Source of the DNA: Planctomycetaceae bacterium
Lineage (GTDB): Bacteria > Planctomycetota > Phycisphaerae > Phycisphaerales > SM1A02
NCBI GenBank assembly: GCA_027483065.1
Contig: JAIXVI010000267.1
Coordinates: 1 to 37,136 of the forward strand
Reading direction: 5' to 3'
Length of the DNA stretch: 37,136 nt
The stretch's first letter is position 1. Every line of letters starts with the position of its first letter. A program made the position numbers and the translations under genes. Positions 1-6,232 of the stretch are shown here, piece after piece. The notes below the pieces were generated by a model. That model had not been told where the DNA came from. It was given only the letters and a program-made list of their open reading frames with translations, and ran no database searches.

Positions 1-92
1 CCTGCCTTGTGACGGGCGTGCGTCGGTTTCGGCATTGACGGCGTGCGTGACGTGGTTGGAGCGCTCGCGACGTGGTTTGAGCGCTCGCGACT

Positions 93-127
93 GGCGGGCC
101 GCTGAAGCTTTGCTTCAGGTGCCCGCC
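93..127. repeat. Strong two-part hairpin
   Basis: Arms GGCGGGC (93-99) and GCCCGCC (121-127) pair perfectly. Inside them CTGAAGC (102-108) and GCTTCAG (112-118) pair perfectly around a TTT loop, with a 2x2 internal loop between the two stems. That is 14 base pairs in 35 nt. No T-run follows on either strand, so a simple intrinsic terminator is not clear. It could stop transcription coming out of trpC or be a REP-like element. Confidence 0.6.
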
Positions 128-142
128 TTCGCTCGCTCTGGC

Positions 143-172
143 CGGCTCCCCTCGTAGTGAATCCTCGGGGGC
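143..172. repeat. Hairpin with conserved GTGAATCCTC loop (copy 1)
   Basis: GGCTCCC and GGGGGCC can form a 7-bp stem (one G-T pair) around a loop containing AGTGAATCCTC. The same loop recurs at 3276-3290 with a different but also self-complementary stem. The loop is kept while the stem changes on both sides. Confidence 0.45.
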
Positions 173-191
173 CGAGGTGGGGTCATGCTTG

Positions 192-230
192 AAGCGCTCG
201 CAACCTGCTTCGCAACTTGCTCGCTCTGGC
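192..230 (+). repeat. 39-nt dispersed intergenic repeat, copy A
   Basis: Compared by eye with the reverse complement of 3671-3709, about 36 of 39 positions agree. A shorter related piece, sharing the AACTTGCTCGCTCTGGC end, lies inverted at 3376-3403. The copies lie outside genes and in opposite orientations. Confidence 0.6.
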
Positions 231-240
231 CGGCTCCCCT

Positions 241-1053
241 TCACTCGGTCGCGAGCAACGTCTTCAGTGCCGCGCCAGGATCAGGTTGCTTCATCAGATG
301 CTCGCCGACAAGCACGATGTGAATGCCGTGCGCACGCAAGCGTGCCAGATCTTCCGGCGTGCGAATGCCCGACTCACTCACCAAAATGCTCGTGTCATCA
401 AGCATTTCCGCGAGTCGCATCGAGTGTTCAATCGAGGTCTTCATCGTGCGAAGATCACGATTGTTGATTCCAAGAAGCGAATAACTGCGATGTGGGAATC
501 CCACGATGTTGACCGCGCTTAAGAGATGCTCGACATCATGCACTTCGAGCAGCGTCGTCATTCCGAGTTCTGTTGCGAGAATCTGGAAATCAATGATGTC
601 GCGCTCTTCAAGAGCCTCCGCGATAAGCAAGATGGCGTCGGCGCCCGCCGCGCGCGACTCCCAGATTTGATAGATGTCAACGATGAAATCCTTGCGCAAG
701 ACAGGCAAGGGCATCGCATCGCGAATCGCATGGATGTACTCGAGTTTCCCTCCGAAATACTCTTCGTCGGTCAGACACGAGATCGCGGCCGCGCCGTTTG
801 CGTAATACGCCTTCGCGATCGCAATGGGATCAAAGTCCTCGCGAATCACGCCCGCCGACGGGCTCTTGCGCTTGATCTCGGCAATCGCATGTGTGCTGTT
901 TGGGTGACGACGATCGACCACAGCCTGGAAGAAATTCCGCGGTCGGCCGAGTTCGCCAATCCGCTCCTTGAGCGCTTCGACCGGAACAGTTTCCTTCGCC
1001 CGCGCGACCTCGATCGACTTGCGTGCGAGGATGTCTTTGAGAACTGGAACCAT
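241..1053 (-). CDS. trpC: Indole-3-glycerol-phosphate synthase
   Basis: Cytosolic TIM-barrel enzyme of tryptophan synthesis, converting the carboxyphenylamino-deoxyribulose phosphate to indole-3-glycerol phosphate. At 270 aa it matches the usual family length. Family motifs are all visible: AEIKRKSPSAG with the catalytic lysine near the N-terminus, PVLRKDFIVD, GADAILLIAEAL, LLEVHD, LGINNRDL and VSESGIRTPEDL. The start is set at the ATG at 1051-1053 because the family begins at about MVPVLKDILARK; the 39 codons upstream in frame resemble nothing. No other trp genes adjoin it on the same strand, so it seems to stand alone, divergent from the CPBP protease gene 106 bp away. Its only thematic neighbour is trpS, on the other strand. 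Confidence 0.95.
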   Translation of the reverse strand: MVPVLKDILARKSIEVARAKETVPVEALKERIGELGRPRNFFQAVVDRRHPNSTHAIAEIKRKSPSAGVIREDFDPIAIAKAYYANGAAAISCLTDEEYFGGKLEYIHAIRDAMPLPVLRKDFIVDIYQIWESRAAGADAILLIAEALEERDIIDFQILATELGMTTLLEVHDVEHLLSAVNIVGFPHRSYSLLGINNRDLRTMKTSIEHSMRLAEMLDDTSILVSESGIRTPEDLARLRAHGIHIVLVGEHLMKQPDPGAALKTLLATE

Positions 1054-1159
1054 GTGAATCCGAGAGATGTGCACAGCGGAAGGAATTCGAGCGGTCGCGC
1101 GTTCGCACCGTACAACACGAAGTCCTGCGGAAACTGCCGAAGGATCGTACCTTGCTCCC

Positions 1160-2086
1160 ATGATCGTCACGGCGAGCGTGCTCCTTCAGTCAACCACACT
1201 TGCGGTCACGCTTTCCGACACGCTTGCCGGCGAGCTTTCATCTGATTCATCCGCTGCCCACGGAGGTAGCAACGCCTTCATCGAAGTCGCCGTTCTCGCA
1301 ATCGCCGCGATCGCGGCGATCACAGCATGTTGGCGCTGGCGGTTCCTCACGGTTCCATCCGAGGCGTCCGGTCGAATTCCCGTCGATCCTCCGATGGGCG
1401 CGCTTGCGATGCTTTCGATCTACGTGCTTGGAATCATCTGCGCGTCGGTTGTTTCGGGCGTTTTGCCCGAATCGACGCGCAGCGACCCAGACTGGTCGCG
1501 ACTCCTCCTGGGCGTTCTCGCGAACACATTCCAATGTGTCGGCGCAATCGGCTTCCTCGTTTCGCGACTGGCCGTTCAAGGGCCGCGCGCCTGCGTAACG
1601 ACACCGCGCGCCCTGAAAGAAGGCGCCATCGGCTTCATCGTTGTTGTGCCGCTGGTCTTCGCGGTCGCCGCAATGCTTGGCGCGCTGCTTCCGGTCTTCG
1701 GACTGCCAAAGGTGCCCGAGGTTTCCCACAAAACTCTCGAGATTCTCCGCGCGAAATCGGACACATTGTTTACGTGGACGACGCTCGCACACGTCGTTGT
1801 GCTCGTTCCACTTGCAGAAGAACTGCTCTGGCGCGGGTTGATGCAGCCATCGATGCGCGCCGTGGGGCTTCCGCCGATGGCTGCGATCCTCGCGACTTCC
1901 GCGCTTTTCGCCGCAATTCACTGGACGAGTATTCCCGACGCGGGTCGCGTCACTGGTCTCGCGATGCTTGTCCTGTTGTCGACTGCGCTCGGGATCTTGC
2001 GTGATCGAACAGGTGGAGTCCTCGCGCCTGCGCTCGCGCACGGACTCTTCAACGCGATGAACGTCGCGATGGCGCTGCGTTCGTAG
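1160..2086 (+). CDS. CPBP-family intramembrane metalloprotease
   Basis: A 308-aa integral membrane protein with several hydrophobic helices. The three signature motifs of the CPBP (CAAX protease and bacteriocin-processing, Abi) family are present in order: EELLWRG at residues 220-226, FAAIHW about 25 residues later, and HGLFNAMN near the C-terminus. The paired glutamates and the two histidines would bind the metal and cleave substrates within the membrane. The substrate cannot be told from sequence. I chose the ATG at 1160 because the 31 codons before it lack membrane character and run back towards trpC. trpS follows 66 bp later on the same strand and may be co-transcribed, though nothing links the two functions. 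Confidence 0.85.
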   Translation: MIVTASVLLQSTTLAVTLSDTLAGELSSDSSAAHGGSNAFIEVAVLAIAAIAAITACWRWRFLTVPSEASGRIPVDPPMGALAMLSIYVLGIICASVVSGVLPESTRSDPDWSRLLLGVLANTFQCVGAIGFLVSRLAVQGPRACVTTPRALKEGAIGFIVVVPLVFAVAAMLGALLPVFGLPKVPEVSHKTLEILRAKSDTLFTWTTLAHVVVLVPLAEELLWRGLMQPSMRAVGLPPMAAILATSALFAAIHWTSIPDAGRVTGLAMLVLLSTALGILRDRTGGVLAPALAHGLFNAMNVAMALRS

Positions 2087-2152
2087 GTTGTTCCTGATCG
2101 ACGGCGCGTGACCTGCGCGAAACCCGCGGTTTCCCGTATCTTCTCGCGTTCT

Positions 2153-3232
2153 ATGAGCTCTATCGACGCCATCGCCGGAAAGCCGCGCATTCTTACGGGC
2201 GACACGCCCACCGGACAGTTGCACCTTGGCCACTGGGTCGGCAGTGTGAAGCGTCGTGTGGAATTGCAGCACTCGCACGACTGCTACTTCATCATCGCAA
2301 ACATGCACGCGTACACGACGCGACTCGCGAAGAGCGAAGACATTCGGCGCGACTCCATTGCGATCGTGCGCGATTACCTTGCGATGGGCATCGACCCAGA
2401 GAAGACCACGATTTTCCTTCAGAGCGAAATCCCTGCGATTGCTGAACTCACGTTCCTCTTCGCGATGCTGCTTCCCTTCAATCGCGTCATGCGCAATCCG
2501 ACGCTCAAGACGGAAATCGAAGTGAAAGGCCTCGGCGAGTCGTATTCGTTTGGATTCCCGCTCTACGCAGTCGGTCAGACCGCAGACATCCTTGCGTTCC
2601 GGCCGGTTGGCGTGCCTGTTGGTGAAGATCAGGTTCCACACCTCGAACTCACGCGCGAAGTTGCGCGGCGTTTCAACCAGATTTTCTGCGGCGTCGACGA
2701 GCACGCTGAAGACGAAGATCACTCGAAGCTCGGCGGCGTGTTTCCGATTCCGCACGCTGATGTCGGCGTTGTCGGCCGACTCGCGGGAATTGACGGCATC
2801 AACAAGATGTCGAAGTCGCTCAACAACGCGATTTTTGTTGCTGATGACGCGAAAGAAGTCGAGAAGAAGGTCAAGAAGATTTTCACCGGGCGTCAGAGCC
2901 CGACGGAGCCAGGTGACATCAACAACGTGCTTTTCCAGTACGTGCGCACATTCATCAAGGATGAAGCGCGCGTGAAGGAACTCGAGGAGAAGTACGCAAA
3001 GGGCGACAACATCGGTGATGGCCACGTGAAGCTTGAAGTTGCGGCCGCGATCAACGAGTTGCTCGCGCCGATGCGTGAGCGCCGCGCGAAGTACGAAGGC
3101 CGCGACGATCTTGTCCTTGAGATTTTGAAGGCTGGCTGCGAGCGTGCGAACAAAGTTGCCGAGGCGACGCTTGAACGCGTGAAAGCGCACGCGAATCTCG
3201 TGCACTGGCCGCGCCACGTGCGATATGTCTAA
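2153..3232 (+). CDS. trpS: Tryptophanyl-tRNA synthetase
   Basis: Class I aminoacyl-tRNA synthetase that charges tRNA-Trp; 359 aa, the usual bacterial size. The ATP-binding HIGH-type motif is seen as HLGH at residues 24-27, following the family sequence TGDTPTG. The second class I signature, KMSKS, is at 218-222. The GEDQVPHLELTREVARRFN block is typical of TrpRS. A GTG-initiated extension from 2108 is possible but its first 15 residues look non-coding, so the ATG at 2153 is preferred. No trp leader or T-box was recognised upstream. Confidence 0.95.
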   Translation: MSSIDAIAGKPRILTGDTPTGQLHLGHWVGSVKRRVELQHSHDCYFIIANMHAYTTRLAKSEDIRRDSIAIVRDYLAMGIDPEKTTIFLQSEIPAIAELTFLFAMLLPFNRVMRNPTLKTEIEVKGLGESYSFGFPLYAVGQTADILAFRPVGVPVGEDQVPHLELTREVARRFNQIFCGVDEHAEDEDHSKLGGVFPIPHADVGVVGRLAGIDGINKMSKSLNNAIFVADDAKEVEKKVKKIFTGRQSPTEPGDINNVLFQYVRTFIKDEARVKELEEKYAKGDNIGDGHVKLEVAAAINELLAPMRERRAKYEGRDDLVLEILKAGCERANKVAEATLERVKAHANLVHWPRHVRYV

Positions 3233-3268
3233 TTTTTGCGGTCGCCGCTGCGGCGGCTCCCTCTGGTT

Positions 3269-3297
3269 GTGCCCTTCGGAGTGAATCCTCAGGGCAC
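3269..3297. repeat. Hairpin with conserved GTGAATCCTC loop (copy 2)
   Basis: GTGCCCT (3269-3275) pairs perfectly with AGGGCAC (3291-3297) around a 15-nt loop containing GAGTGAATCCTC. The loop matches that of the hairpin at about 143-172, while the stems differ. Confidence 0.5.
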
Positions 3298-3557
3298 TGG
3301 GTTGTTGTTTGTGGTCGCGGTCGCCGCGTTGTCTTTGCGGTCGTCGCTGCGGCGGCGACCTTTGGTGTGAATCGTGCCAGAGCGAGCAAGTTACGAGTGC
3401 TCAATGACGAGCGCGGAACGAAGTGAAGCGCGAGAGGATGACGTTCCGCGACTGCTGACGTGCCGTGTGGCATCACCTCTGGTGATGGCGACGCCTGATT
3501 CATGCGGCGGGTTCAACAGAGTTCGCGTGACGCGTCGCGGGTACTTTCAAGTCAAGC

Positions 3558-3587
3558 CACTACCTCTTGCTCCGCAAGGGGGTAGTG
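3558..3587. repeat. Strong intergenic hairpin
   Basis: CACTACC (3558-3564) pairs with GGTAGTG (3581-3587), and inside it CTTGC (3566-3570) pairs with GCAAG (3574-3578). The loop is three bases. There is no T-run after it on the plus strand. It may be a transcript-end structure for the converging trpS and apaG transcripts or part of the repeat family. Confidence 0.5.
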
Positions 3588-3670
3588 CCACACGAAACGA
3601 CCAGCGACGCCCGCGTCGGTTGCTCAGGCTTCGCTGCGCTCCGCCTTCGCCCGTGTCCCCAGTCATCCGC

Positions 3671-3709
3671 GCCAAAGCGAGCAAGTTGCGAAGCAGGTCG
3701 CGAGCGCTC
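3671..3709 (-). repeat. 39-nt dispersed intergenic repeat, copy B (inverted)
   Basis: The reverse complement of this stretch matches 192-230 at about 36 of 39 positions. It ends just short of the apaG stop codon. Confidence 0.6.
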
Positions 3710-3712
3710 AGC

Positions 3713-4108
3713 TCATGACACGAGGAAGAACCGCCCAACCGTCACCGCGAGCGGCTTTCCCTCGCGCTCGAACATGAAGTGACCTTCCATGGTTCCCCAC
3801 GCGGTGAGCATCGGGCAGTAACTCGTGTACTCGAAGCTGTCGCCGGGCCCGAGTTCTGGATGCTCGCCGACAACACCTGGTCCTTCGACAACGCGTTCGT
3901 CACCGTCGGCATCCACAATGCGCCAGTGACGCGTCGCGAGTCGCACACGTTGCATACCGCCGTTCTCAATGGCGATGTGGTAACTGAAGAGGTAGCGCCC
4001 ATCCGCCGGTGACGATTGCGACGCTATGAACGCTGGGCGAACGACAACACGTACACCCTCAGTCGTGACATCTGAACCATGCTTCGAAACAGCGGTCGTC
4101 GTGGCCAT
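3713..4108 (-). CDS. apaG: ApaG family protein
   Basis: A 131-aa single-domain protein of the ApaG/DUF525 family, which has a fibronectin-III-like beta-sandwich fold. The family pattern is clear: SYHIAIEN, then RHWRIVDADGD, VEGPGVVGEHPELGPGDSFEYTS, and GTMEGHFMFERE. ApaG has been linked to Co2+ resistance and Mg2+ efflux in enterobacteria, but its biochemical role is not firmly settled. The ATG at 4106-4108 is preferred over one twelve codons upstream because the conserved domain starts shortly after it. It is divergent from asd with 70 bp between. Confidence 0.88.
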   Translation of the reverse strand: MATTTAVSKHGSDVTTEGVRVVVRPAFIASQSSPADGRYLFSYHIAIENGGMQRVRLATRHWRIVDADGDERVVEGPGVVGEHPELGPGDSFEYTSYCPMLTAWGTMEGHFMFEREGKPLAVTVGRFFLVS

Positions 4109-4178
4109 GGGCGGAGCATAGCCCACAACCTCCCGCGCAATCACATCAAGTGCGTGTCGTCGTTACGATCGGCATTCC

Positions 4179-5210
4179 ATGATGCGCCTGCCCAACCCAC
4201 CCACTGTTGCCATCATCGGCGCGACTGGCGCCGTCGGTCGCGAGATGCTCGCGATTCTCGAAGAGCGCTCGTTCCCCGTGCGCTCGCTGCGCCTCTTCGC
4301 GTCGCCTCGTTCCGTTGGAACGCGCATCACATTCCGCAACGAGTCAATGACGTGTGAAGCGCTTGAGAACACAGCCGCTGCCGATCTTTCTTCGATCAAT
4401 CTCGCACTTTTCTCGGCAGGCAAAGGTATTTCGAAAGAGTGGGCACCGCGATTCCGCGATGCAGGCGCGCTCGTCGTCGACAACTCAAGCGCGTTTCGGG
4501 CGGATCCTGCATGTCCGCTCGTCGTGCCGGAAGTCAATCCGCACGCGCTCGATGCGCTTCATGGACCAGCGATCATCGCAAATCCAAATTGCTCGACGAT
4601 TCTCGCGCTTGTCGCGGTCACGCCGCTTCATCGTGCCATCGGTGTCGAGCGCATGGTCGCGGCGACGTACCAAGCTGCGTCTGGCGCGGGAGCATCGGCG
4701 ATGGCAGAGCTTGAGTCGCAAGCACACGCATTTGCCGCGAATCAGCCGTTCGATACGCGCATCTTCGGACGCCAGTATCTCTTCAACGTCTTTAGTCACA
4801 ACTCGGCGATCGGCGACGACGGCTACAACGAAGAAGAGCGAAAGCTCCTCACTGAGACTCGGCGCATGTGGGAGTCATCCACGGTGCGCATTTCCGCCAC
4901 ATGCGTACGTGTTCCCACGCTTCGCGCACACGCGGAGGCGTTGCATCTTGAGTTTGCGCGCGCAACGAGCGAGTCCGAGATTCGCACGCTTCTCGCCCAC
5001 GCGCCGGGCGTTCGCATCGTCGATGACCGCGCGGCCAATCGCTTCCCCGAGCCGCTCGATGCTGCAGGCGGCGACGATGTTCTCGTCGGTCGCATCCGTA
5101 TGGATCCGAGTGTGCCAAACGATCGCGGTGCCGCGCTCTTTCTCTGCGGCGATCAGATTCGCAAGGGCGCCGCGCTCAATGCGATTCAGATTGCGGAGCG
5201 ATTCCTCTGA
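4179..5210 (+). CDS. asd: Aspartate-semialdehyde dehydrogenase
   Basis: NADPH-dependent enzyme that reduces aspartyl-phosphate to aspartate semialdehyde, the branch point to lysine/diaminopimelate, threonine and methionine. It is 343 aa, normal for the family. The Rossmann glycine motif GATGAVG is at residues 14-20. The active-site cysteine is C138 in NPNCST. DNSSAFR (101-107) and the RVPTLRAHAE segment carrying the catalytic histidine are also present. Two adjacent ATGs (4179 and 4182) could both serve as start. It appears monocistronic, followed by about 200 bp of gene-free sequence and a tRNA. Confidence 0.94.
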   Translation: MMRLPNPPTVAIIGATGAVGREMLAILEERSFPVRSLRLFASPRSVGTRITFRNESMTCEALENTAAADLSSINLALFSAGKGISKEWAPRFRDAGALVVDNSSAFRADPACPLVVPEVNPHALDALHGPAIIANPNCSTILALVAVTPLHRAIGVERMVAATYQAASGAGASAMAELESQAHAFAANQPFDTRIFGRQYLFNVFSHNSAIGDDGYNEEERKLLTETRRMWESSTVRISATCVRVPTLRAHAEALHLEFARATSESEIRTLLAHAPGVRIVDDRAANRFPEPLDAAGGDDVLVGRIRMDPSVPNDRGAALFLCGDQIRKGAALNAIQIAERFL

Positions 5211-5373
5211 CCGCACAACCTGAAAGGCCCGTCCACATCTCGATCAACGAAGCCACGCCGGTCCGCAGGAAATTCGTCCACGCGCAGCCAACTTCACCTC
5301 TTCGACCTGCACCCGCAGCGCGAGTTCCATCTCGTGAGCCGACGGATAATCGAGGTTGGACCCGCAGCAGAGT

Positions 5374-5402
5374 GTGACTGAGCCCGCAGACGCGTGTATA
5401 GT
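5374..5402 (+). promoter_or_regulatory. Candidate sigma-70-type promoter of tRNA-Gln
   Basis: A -10 hexamer TATAGT (5397-5402) is preceded, after 17 nt, by GTGACT (5374-5379), which matches four of six bases of TTGACA. The tRNA begins 14 nt after the -10, a usual distance. The rest of 5211-5373 holds no recognisable gene. Confidence 0.5.
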
Positions 5403-5416
5403 GCCGCGCACACCGA

Positions 5417-5487
5417 TGGGGATTGGTGTAACGGTAGCACAAGTGATTCTGGTTCACTTTGTCCTAGTTCGAATCTAGGATCCCCAG
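5417..5487 (+). tRNA. tRNA-Gln (anticodon CTG)
   Basis: All four arms can be folded by hand. The acceptor stem TGGGGAT/ATCCCCA is perfect. The D arm is short, with GTG/CAC. The anticodon stem AGTGA/TCACT surrounds the loop TTCTGGT, giving anticodon CTG at 5449-5451. The T arm CCTAG/CTAGG surrounds TTCGAAT. Discriminator base is G and no 3' CCA is encoded. It should read CAG codons. Confidence 0.93.
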
Positions 5488-5530
5488 TTGAAGCGCGCGC
5501 GGTTTGATGCGCAAATCAAGTACAGCGAAG

Positions 5531-5580
5531 ACGGACCCGCCTAGGTCAACCAGGCTGGGTCCGTTGTTCGTTTTGGGTTG
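5531..5580 (+). terminator. Intrinsic terminator after tRNA-Gln
   Basis: ACGGACCC (5531-5538) pairs with GGGTCCGT (5557-5564), with GCCT/AGGC (5539-5542/5552-5555) extending the stem inward past a one-base bulge. A T-rich tract with TTTT follows at 5565-5580 on the plus strand. It lies about 45 nt beyond the tRNA. It also sits just after the end of the leftward secretion operon and could stop that transcript too, though the T-tract favours the plus strand. Confidence 0.7.
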
Positions 5581-5629
5581 TTCGATGTGCACCGTAGTCG
5601 CTGCTCGCACCGCCAAAGACGGCGCGCGA

Positions 5630-6232
5630 TCAGCGCCCCTCCGGCCGAGGGAACTGCACGCTGCGCACACCGCGGAGCCAAACAGCAGCGGCTCCGTCGG
5701 CTGGCTCAAACCACGCGACGAGGTCGACGCTTTCGACGGGTAGCGCATCGCTCCCGCGATTTGCAAGCAGCGAGAGCGTGAATTCATGGCACGGTCCCGC
5801 GAGCGCCATCGATCGCGCAAGTGCCACGGATTCTGGCGCGAAAGTCCACGCGCGCAGCGGTGTTGCGCCGGGCGCCTCGGCAGTCCCTGCCTCACCAAGT
5901 CGATACATCGCAAAGTGAAACGTCCCATCTGCGAAGATCGGTGCGGGATGCGGCCGCGCGAAGAGATACGCCGTCACTTGCAGCGAATCGGGAAGCAGAT
6001 TGCCGTCGGTATCTGCGGGCTTCGGCGCGAACGTGATCGCCATCGCATTCGGCTTCGCGCCTTGCGGTGCACTCGGCGCTTCCGTGGGCTTTGGTGCCGA
6101 TCGCGCGCCGTCGGATGTCGTCACCGTCGTTTGGCAACCCATCAGAGCGAACACCACCGCGCCTACGGATACCGCGCGGCCTACGTGCCGCGGACCTTCG
6201 TTCAGGCGTCGTCGCGAACCAAACAAACTCAC
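5630..6232 (-). CDS. Putative lipoprotein, last gene of the secretion operon
   Basis: A 200-aa protein of unrecognised family. The N-terminus is basic, then hydrophobic, ending in ALMGC at about residues 30-34, a lipobox-like site followed by a Thr/Ser/Pro-rich linker. This predicts a lipid-anchored envelope protein. The rest (about 70-200) has alternating hydrophobic residues suggesting a beta-rich fold, with DTDGNLLPDSLQV and VDLVAWFEP as recognisable strings. Its start overlaps the stop of the giant secretin by 4 nt (ATGA), so the two are probably translationally coupled. A lipoprotein encoded right after a secretin could act as a pilotin or assembly partner, but that is inference from position only; it does not resemble the small known pilotins. 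Confidence 0.75.
   Translation of the reverse strand: MSLFGSRRRLNEGPRHVGRAVSVGAVVFALMGCQTTVTTSDGARSAPKPTEAPSAPQGAKPNAMAITFAPKPADTDGNLLPDSLQVTAYLFARPHPAPIFADGTFHFAMYRLGEAGTAEAPGATPLRAWTFAPESVALARSMALAGPCHEFTLSLLANRGSDALPVESVDLVAWFEPADGAAAVWLRGVRSVQFPRPEGR

Larger units (their letters stand above)
1..240. other. Repeat- and hairpin-rich intergenic region
   Basis: No convincing gene is seen here. The stretch holds two near-identical direct repeats around GAGCGCTCGCGAC (about 60-72 and 79-91), a very strong hairpin at 93-127, a second hairpin at about 143-172 with a GTGAATCCTC loop, and a 39-nt element at 192-230 that recurs inverted at 3671-3709. The phrase CTCGCTCTGGCCGGCTCCC occurs twice. This looks like a mosaic of small dispersed intergenic repeats downstream of trpC. 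Confidence 0.6.
3233..3712. other. 480-bp hairpin-dense intergenic region
   Basis: No supported gene lies between trpS and apaG. The region contains at least five stem-loops: 3244-3257 (GCCGC/GCGGC), 3269-3297 (GTGCCCT/AGGGCAC), 3340-3359 (8-bp stem, TGCG loop), 3471-3487 (CATCACC/GGTGATG, TCT loop) and 3558-3587 (two-part stem of 12 bp). It also carries inverted copies of the repeat at 192-230. Short reading frames here are Arg-rich and unlike any family. The first hairpins may end trpS transcription. Confidence 0.6.

Noticed and set aside
1247-3217. Minus-strand open frame of 656 codons opposite the CPBP protease and trpS
   Set aside because: It lies wholly over two well-recognised genes and its product is Arg-rich without any domain.
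241-3232. A trpC-trpS operon
   Set aside because: The two genes are on opposite strands with another gene between; only their tryptophan theme is shared.
5176-5457. Minus-strand open frame of 93 codons over asd end and the tRNA
   Set aside because: It runs antisense through a perfect tRNA gene and has no family features.
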